A stretch of 64,000 bases of DNA from assembly GCF_019392195.1 (NCBI RefSeq), contig NZ_JAHXKI010000002.1:124001-188000 (forward strand). The letters are read 5' to 3'. Below the pieces are notes generated by a model. That model was not told the DNA's origin and did no database searches. It saw nothing but the letters and a program-made list of their open reading frames with translations. The position numbers were made by a program, and so were the translations under genes. How positions within the stretch are numbered: position 1 is the first letter of the stretch; each line of letters begins with the position of its first letter. Source of the stretch: Marinobacter sp. F4206. Lineage in GTDB: Bacteria > Pseudomonadota > Gammaproteobacteria > Pseudomonadales > Oleiphilaceae. Shown one piece after another: positions 59,108 through 64,000 of the stretch.

Positions 59108-62032
59108 TTACATTTCTTCGATCGCCAGGCCGAGCTCCTCGGCAACCTTGCGGTTTTCCGGACTGGTGACCACCGCGGTGCTGGCTTTCTCAGGCACCAG
59201 CCAGGTACTGGCCACTCGCCTGAGATCATCCAGGGTCACGGCCAGCACACGCTCGCGGAACCTGACGCGTTGCTCCGGGCTTCGCCCAAACAACTTGTTA
59301 TGGAAGGCGTGCCGCGCCGCCCCGGCCGGGGAACGCGGACGGTCCAGCTGGCCGATGACGCCCAGGATGGATTCTTCCAGCTCCTGGTAATCGTGATCGG
59401 TTGTCTGCAGCCACTCCAGCGCCTGATCAAAATCGTCGAGAGTCTCAGCCAGACGAGGGTCCCGGTAGGAGAAGAACCGGAAGGTCCCGTTCACACTGTC
59501 CTGGCCGGCGCCACCGCCGTAGGCACCCCCCTTCTCGCGGATCGCCCGGTGCAGGTAGCCGTTGCGCAGGAAGCCGCCCAGTACCGTCAATGCGGCCGCA
59601 TCAGGGTGATCCACAGGAACCGTGCTGTAGGCTTTTGCGCAGAAGTTCACCTGGGTGGAGGTCAGCCACGCCTCGCGGGTGGTGTAGTTCACCGGCTCCA
59701 TTTTCCAGGGTGACGACTCTGTGCTTTCCTCGCCCTGCCAGCAGGATTTGAGGTCATCCACCATAGCCGGAAGCTGGCCCTCTTCACCAATCACCAGGAA
59801 CTCGCGGCCCTGACTGCGGATCTTGTCGTGCAGGGACGACAATTTCGCACACAGCGCCTCCAGCTCTTGCGGATCATTCAGCGCCTGATCCAGCTGCTTG
59901 GTCCCGCGAATGCCCGCCAGGCCACCCAGCCGGAACGACAGCCAGGATCCCGGACTCATGCCCTGGGCAGCCGCACCCATTGCCAGCGCGTGACCGCTGC
60001 CGGTCACGGCCTGTTCCCGACGGGTGCGAATCTGGGCAATGATCTCGCGAATCCGCTCCTTCTCATCAAAACGAGCGCTGGTATAAACGTCCCGCAGCAG
60101 ACGTGTGAGCTCACTCCGGTTCCGCGCGAGGGCTTTGCCATTGAACACGATGTATCCGGACAGATCCTGAACATCGTCGACCTTTCCCTTGGCACTGAAC
60201 GATGCGCCAATGCCGCCGGATTCCGCAGAAATACGATCCTGCATTTGCAGGTAGTCCAAATCCCCACAGCCCACTTCAGAGATCAGTGTGGTGTAATACG
60301 GCACCAGCAATAGCTCTTCCTCGGTAAGGTCCGGGACCGGCACCACCACCTGTTCATAAACCAGACCATTGGTGCCGCGGGCAAAGACAGTGGCAGAAAT
60401 GTCACCGTCGTACCGGGACTCAGGCTCCGGCATCTGCAGCGGAACGTCGGAAAGATCCACCTTGGGCAGAATAGAATCATCGTCCTTGCGCATCTGGCGC
60501 TCTTCCAGTGCCTTGGCACGCTCGACAATCTGCTGAACTTCCGCATCCGTCAGCTCGGCCTTGCGACGAGCCAGGGCCTCACGGATTGCCTGCTGGCGAT
60601 GGCTTTCCAGCTTGTCGTCCGGGCGCAGGGTCAACGTAACCCGATGCGGGTTTTCCAGCAGTTTCCGCCGGATCAGGTTCGGCACATACTGGGGATCCCG
60701 GATCTTCTCGCGCAGGATTTCCAGCACGGGTTCGAGATCCAGCAATTCAACCGGGTCGCCACCATGAACCATGGGCGCAATGGCGCTCATGATCAACTGC
60801 AGGCCATAGGGGAACTGATCCCCGGCGATCTCACGCTGGTGCAGTTCAAGCTGGTGCAGAATGGCCTCAAGACGCTCCTCGCTGACACCTTCCTCGGCTA
60901 CCTTGAGCAGAGTGGTTTCAATCAGTGCCTCCAGCTCCTTGTGCTGCTCCGGCTCACTGCCCTCGATGCCGCAAACAAAGGTCATTTCCCGGTTGGAATC
61001 CTCAAGACCACACATCGGCGATGGCGCGTGACCGAGACCGGTGGTTTCCAGGGCGCGCATCAACGGCGAAGCACTGTTCTCCAGCAAAACGGCAGACAGA
61101 AGCTGACCTTCAAGGTTTTCCTGCAAATCAAAGCTGTGACCGAGCAACCAGCCCATGACAATGTGGGTCTTCTTCTCGGTGTCCTCACCTTCGTTCACGG
61201 CGTACCCGTGCTCGACCCGCACCGGCGAAAACATGCGCTTCTCATCCCGAACCGGCAATTCGATATCAAGACGGTCAAACCGTTTCAGGGCCAGCTCCTC
61301 GAAACGCTCGTGGTGCTCGTGGGCCGGGATATTGCCATAGGTGGCAAAAATGGCGTTGCTGGGGTGGTAATGGTGACGGTAGAACTTCACCAGGTCGTCG
61401 TAACTCAGATCGACGATGTGATCCGGCTCGCCACCACTGTTGTAGTGGTAAGTGGTGGTCGGAAAAAGGTGACTGCTCAGGTTCTGCCACAACTGAGAGG
61501 TGGGCGAACTCATGGCGCCCTTCATCTCGTTATAGACCACTCCGCGGTAGACCAGGTCGGTACCCGGGTCGTCCGGCGTATCGAATTCAAGCCGGTGACC
61601 TTCCTGGGCAAAATCCAGCTGATCCAGCTTGGAGAAAAAGACCGAATCCAGGTAGACCGACAGCAGGTTGTCAAAGTCCTTCCGGTTCATGCTGGCAAAC
61701 GGATAGGCGGTCCAGTCACTGCTGGTGAACGCGTTCATGAAGGTATTCAAGGAACGACGGATCATCATGAAGAAAGGGTCCCGCACCGGATACCGCTCAC
61801 TGCCACAGAGGGCGGTGTGCTCCAGAATGTGGGCAACGCCCGTCGAATCCATCGGGAAGGTCCGGAGCGCCACGAAAAAGACGTTCTCCTCGTTGTCCGC
61901 TGCCAGGTGCAGGTGCCGGGCGCCGGTCTTCCTGTGACGATACTCCTCAACATCCAGATTGAGGGTGCCAATCCGATGACTGCGAAGCTTTTCAAAGGCC
62001 GGATGGGCTGCGTTCTCGATCTCTGAAGCCAT
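59108..62032 (-). CDS. Insulinase-family (M16C) zinc metalloprotease
   Basis: Large clam-shell peptidase related to mitochondrial/chloroplast presequence protease. From the ATG at 62032 (MASEIENAAHPAFEKLRSHR), with AGGA about 10 nt upstream, it has 974 residues in two homologous halves. The inverted zinc site HILEHTALCGS lies near 75-85, and the C-terminal half has EKGGAYGGGAGQDSV, the partner Arg/Tyr-type region. No signal peptide, so it is probably cytoplasmic and cleaves peptides. Bacterial function is not well defined. Confidence 0.92.
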   Translation of the reverse strand: MASEIENAAHPAFEKLRSHRIGTLNLDVEEYRHRKTGARHLHLAADNEENVFFVALRTFPMDSTGVAHILEHTALCGSERYPVRDPFFMMIRRSLNTFMNAFTSSDWTAYPFASMNRKDFDNLLSVYLDSVFFSKLDQLDFAQEGHRLEFDTPDDPGTDLVYRGVVYNEMKGAMSSPTSQLWQNLSSHLFPTTTYHYNSGGEPDHIVDLSYDDLVKFYRHHYHPSNAIFATYGNIPAHEHHERFEELALKRFDRLDIELPVRDEKRMFSPVRVEHGYAVNEGEDTEKKTHIVMGWLLGHSFDLQENLEGQLLSAVLLENSASPLMRALETTGLGHAPSPMCGLEDSNREMTFVCGIEGSEPEQHKELEALIETTLLKVAEEGVSEERLEAILHQLELHQREIAGDQFPYGLQLIMSAIAPMVHGGDPVELLDLEPVLEILREKIRDPQYVPNLIRRKLLENPHRVTLTLRPDDKLESHRQQAIREALARRKAELTDAEVQQIVERAKALEERQMRKDDDSILPKVDLSDVPLQMPEPESRYDGDISATVFARGTNGLVYEQVVVPVPDLTEEELLLVPYYTTLISEVGCGDLDYLQMQDRISAESGGIGASFSAKGKVDDVQDLSGYIVFNGKALARNRSELTRLLRDVYTSARFDEKERIREIIAQIRTRREQAVTGSGHALAMGAAAQGMSPGSWLSFRLGGLAGIRGTKQLDQALNDPQELEALCAKLSSLHDKIRSQGREFLVIGEEGQLPAMVDDLKSCWQGEESTESSPWKMEPVNYTTREAWLTSTQVNFCAKAYSTVPVDHPDAAALTVLGGFLRNGYLHRAIREKGGAYGGGAGQDSVNGTFRFFSYRDPRLAETLDDFDQALEWLQTTDHDYQELEESILGVIGQLDRPRSPAGAARHAFHNKLFGRSPEQRVRFRERVLAVTLDDLRRVASTWLVPEKASTAVVTSPENRKVAEELGLAIEEM

Positions 62033-62130
62033 TCGAACTATCCTGTCTTTAACAATAAGAGACTTGTAGGGTAACACGTAGTATCGATTATCATGCACAG
62101 TCCACAAGCGATAAGGTAGCCCCGCAATTC

Positions 62131-62592
62131 ATGACCACCTATTCACCACACACCAAGGCCGTGGACGCCCCTGAAGTGGCCGTGTATTGGGCTGAACGCC
62201 GTAGGTATCTCGAGCGCATCCGCAAGGTTCCGGAAATCAGACAGCGATTCTGGCGCGAAGTTGCCATGTACCTGCTTCGTCGGATCCTGTGGTCCTTTGG
62301 CTTCTTTCCCATTTTTATCGCGTTCTGGATTCCGTTCGTTCTCGCCAGCTTTAATCCGGTGGTGATGGCCTCGGACCTGATCCCCCTGCTCCAGGAGTTC
62401 ACCAGCTCCAACCCCGAAGTCCAGGCCACCACGATCAGCACCCTGACCATTGCCTGGGCATCGATTGGCTTTATCTTCCTGGTCTTTGACTTCGTACTGA
62501 CGCCGTTCCGTTCCCCCTATGAATATGAAGCCGATGTGTACATGAGGTCATGGGAACAGCTCAACCATGACCAGCTTCCGGACAAAGTGTGA
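62131..62592 (+). CDS. Hypothetical membrane protein
   Basis: Not recognised. 153 residues: a basic, Arg-rich N-terminal region (RRRYLERIRKVPEIRQRFWR), two transmembrane segments near 51-73 and 101-123, and an acidic C-terminal tail (YEYEADVYMRSWEQLNHDQ). Aromatic-rich helices and the positive N-side suggest both termini are cytoplasmic. Divergent from the M16C protease gene (98-nt gap), so joint control is possible but unproven. Confidence 0.8.
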   Translation: MTTYSPHTKAVDAPEVAVYWAERRRYLERIRKVPEIRQRFWREVAMYLLRRILWSFGFFPIFIAFWIPFVLASFNPVVMASDLIPLLQEFTSSNPEVQATTISTLTIAWASIGFIFLVFDFVLTPFRSPYEYEADVYMRSWEQLNHDQLPDKV

Positions 62593-62597
62593 TTTGG

Positions 62598-62690
62598 CCT
62601 GCATTCTCGTTAACTCCAGACACTTTCTGTTACATAAGTTTGCACTCACTGGTTAAGATGCAGAGGTAGACAGAATTCTGAGAATGCAGG
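62598..62690. repeat. 11-bp inverted repeat upstream of the MORN gene
   Basis: CCTGCATTCTC (62598-62608) is exactly mirrored by GAGAATGCAGG (62680-62690), 71 nt apart, spanning almost the whole gap before the MORN gene. The second copy ends 16 nt before the ATG. Confidence 0.6.
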
Positions 62691-62706
62691 TTCACGAGGT
62701 TCCACC

Positions 62707-64000
62707 ATGGTCGATGTCAGACCGCTTCTGTTCATCAACGCACTGGCCCTGATGCTTCTGGTTACCGCCGGCTTCGCGTCCGTCCGGGACGACGCGATGG
62801 CCCTGGCGGAGGTCGCGCCCCCCGCCGTTGACCAGGCGCTTGCGACGGCGAACCAACCCGAGCCCGAGGCGGCGCAACCTGATGTTTTTGCCGAACCCGC
62901 CCACCCCCCCGAGTCCGAGCAGGCCGGATCCAGGACGCTTGCCATCGGAACAGAGGCGGAGTTAACGGAAGAACCACGAAGGCCGAAAGCGGAAGCAGAG
63001 CCTTTCAGCGTGCCGCCTATGCCAGAGCAACCAACCGTGCTGGCTGTCGCGGAACCGTCCGCAGCCATGGCGACCAGAAGCGATGTATCGCCGACGCCGA
63101 AACCAGAACCGGAAAAACCAACTCCGACCACCGGAACCCTTATCCTGCGCTCGAATGTGGTCGGTGACAGCGTGACCATCAACGGCGAACCCTACGGCGC
63201 CACTCGACTCGACCTGGAACTCGATCCCGGCCGTTACGAGATCACCATCAGCAAACCCGGATTCAGTGACTGGAGCCGTCAGGTTGCGGTGGAGGCCGGT
63301 CGCGAGATGACTCTGGTGGGCAAACTTGAGGCTTATACCACCGTCAACTATCGCAAGGGCTCCTGGGTCGGCGGCGTAAAAACCGGTGACGGCACCTATG
63401 AAGACAAAGACGGGCTGCGCTACGAAGGTCACTTCGTCGATGGAAAATTCCACGGTGAAGGCACTGCCTGGTACCCCGATGGCAGCCGCTATGACGGCGA
63501 CTGGAGTGAAGGTCAGCGGCATGGAGAAGGCACCTGGCGTGGCGCAGATGGGGCGCGCTATACCGGCGAATTCGCGGCCAACCGCTTTAGTGGCAAAGGC
63601 ACCCTCACCATGGCCAATGGCGACATCCTGACCGGCTACTGGAAAGACGGCCACCTAAACGGCCACGGTTCGCTAACCACAGCGGACGGCATGCTTTATG
63701 TGGGCGCCTTTCGGGACGACGAATTTCACGGCCGCGGCTCGCTCACCTACCCGGATGGTCGTCATTACGAAGGCGAATTCTCCACCGGAGCATTTCACGG
63801 TACCGGCTCCGAAGTCTTTGCCGATGGCAAGAAGTACGAGGGCGAGTACATTGAAGGAAAATTCCACGGCAAGGGGCTGCTGTTGAACCCCAACGGCAGC
63901 TCCATCGAAGCCACCTTCCGACATGGCGAGCCTTATGGAAAGGTGCGCCTGACAACCGCGGCCGGCGAAATATTCACCGCCCGGACAACCGAACCCGGTG
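62707..64000 (+). CDS. PEGA-domain and MORN-repeat protein (runs off right edge)
   Basis: At least 431 residues from the ATG at 62707, with GAGG 8 nt upstream. There is an N-terminal signal/anchor (LLFINALALMLLVTAGFA), then a Pro/Glu/Ala-rich linker to about 138. A PEGA domain spans about 139-200 (TLILRSNVVGDSVTINGEPY, PGRYEITISKPGF). From about 219, MORN repeats of 23-residue period follow, such as YEGHFVDGKFHGEGTAWYP; I count at least seven before the edge. Such proteins usually act in envelope scaffolding or surface attachment; no specific function is assigned. Open at the right edge. Confidence 0.88.
   Translation, partial: MVDVRPLLFINALALMLLVTAGFASVRDDAMALAEVAPPAVDQALATANQPEPEAAQPDVFAEPAHPPESEQAGSRTLAIGTEAELTEEPRRPKAEAEPFSVPPMPEQPTVLAVAEPSAAMATRSDVSPTPKPEPEKPTPTTGTLILRSNVVGDSVTINGEPYGATRLDLELDPGRYEITISKPGFSDWSRQVAVEAGREMTLVGKLEAYTTVNYRKGSWVGGVKTGDGTYEDKDGLRYEGHFVDGKFHGEGTAWYPDGSRYDGDWSEGQRHGEGTWRGADGARYTGEFAANRFSGKGTLTMANGDILTGYWKDGHLNGHGSLTTADGMLYVGAFRDDEFHGRGSLTYPDGRHYEGEFSTGAFHGTGSEVFADGKKYEGEYIEGKFHGKGLLLNPNGSSIEATFRHGEPYGKVRLTTAAGEIFTARTTEPG

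Noticed and set aside
60599..62026. 475-codon plus-strand frame opposite the M16C protease
   Set aside because: Antisense shadow lacking family features.
1..64000. CRISPR arrays, prophage, integrases, transposases or toxin-antitoxin pairs
   Set aside because: No regularly spaced repeats and no such proteins were found in any frame; the window is core genome.

Overview
The window is 64 kb of dense chromosomal DNA from a moderately GC-rich gammaproteobacterium. Gene content and order fit Marinobacter or a close relative: hupB-lon-clpX-clpP-tig followed by a Pro-Arg-His-Leu tRNA operon, a bifunctional PutA without a DNA-binding domain, fpr divergent from a FinR-like regulator, and ppsA/ppsR beside rraA. 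The taxon is inferred from gene order and protein style, not from a search. I see no rRNA, CRISPR array, prophage or intact insertion sequence. Most of the window is core genome.

Layout. 1-7.3 kb (minus strand): a protein quality-control block (ppiD, hupB, lon, clpX, clpP, tig). 7.5-8.0 kb: four tRNA genes read from one strong promoter. 8.2-16 kb: folD, glcB, the cysS/glnS synthetase pair, ppiB and lpxH. 16-20.5 kb: a complete general L-amino-acid ABC transporter (aapJQMP) preceded by a clear sigma-54 promoter and an upstream NtrC-like site. 20.5-27.3 kb: single genes, namely an unrecognised lipoprotein, a ketopantoate reductase, a thioesterase, a membrane-fused PQQ-type dehydrogenase, fpr/finR and miaE. 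27.5-36.9 kb: acnB, a TauE/SafE transporter, and the proline catabolism set putP, putA and an AraC-type regulator.

36.9-44.9 kb (minus strand): the fatty-acid synthesis cluster yceD-rpmF-plsX-fabD-fabG-acpP-fabF-pabC-mltG-tmk. Its first gene lies almost directly behind a near-consensus promoter. 45-48.4 kb: maf, sppA, a HAD phosphatase and rluC. 48.4-52.2 kb: RNase E behind a leader of about 0.5 kb. 52.2-55.7 kb: small genes (YgfB-like, rnm, YciI-like, SH3/coiled-coil protein, PilZ) and rraA, the RNase E inhibitor. 55.7-64 kb: ppsA with its divergent regulator ppsR, a large M16C metalloprotease, a small unknown membrane protein, and a PEGA/MORN-repeat protein running off the right edge.

Themes. 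Carbon flow around the TCA cycle and glyoxylate shunt (acnB, glcB), gluconeogenesis (ppsA/ppsR) and use of amino acids and proline (aap, put) are well represented, as expected of a marine heterotroph. The most notable non-gene signals are the sigma-54/NtrC control region of aap, a perfect 16-bp inverted repeat before acnB, the near-leaderless promoter of yceD and the long rne leader. No undescribed multi-gene system is evident. The least understood genes are the lipoprotein at 20.5-21.4 kb, the membrane protein at 62.1 kb and the MORN/PEGA protein at the right edge.
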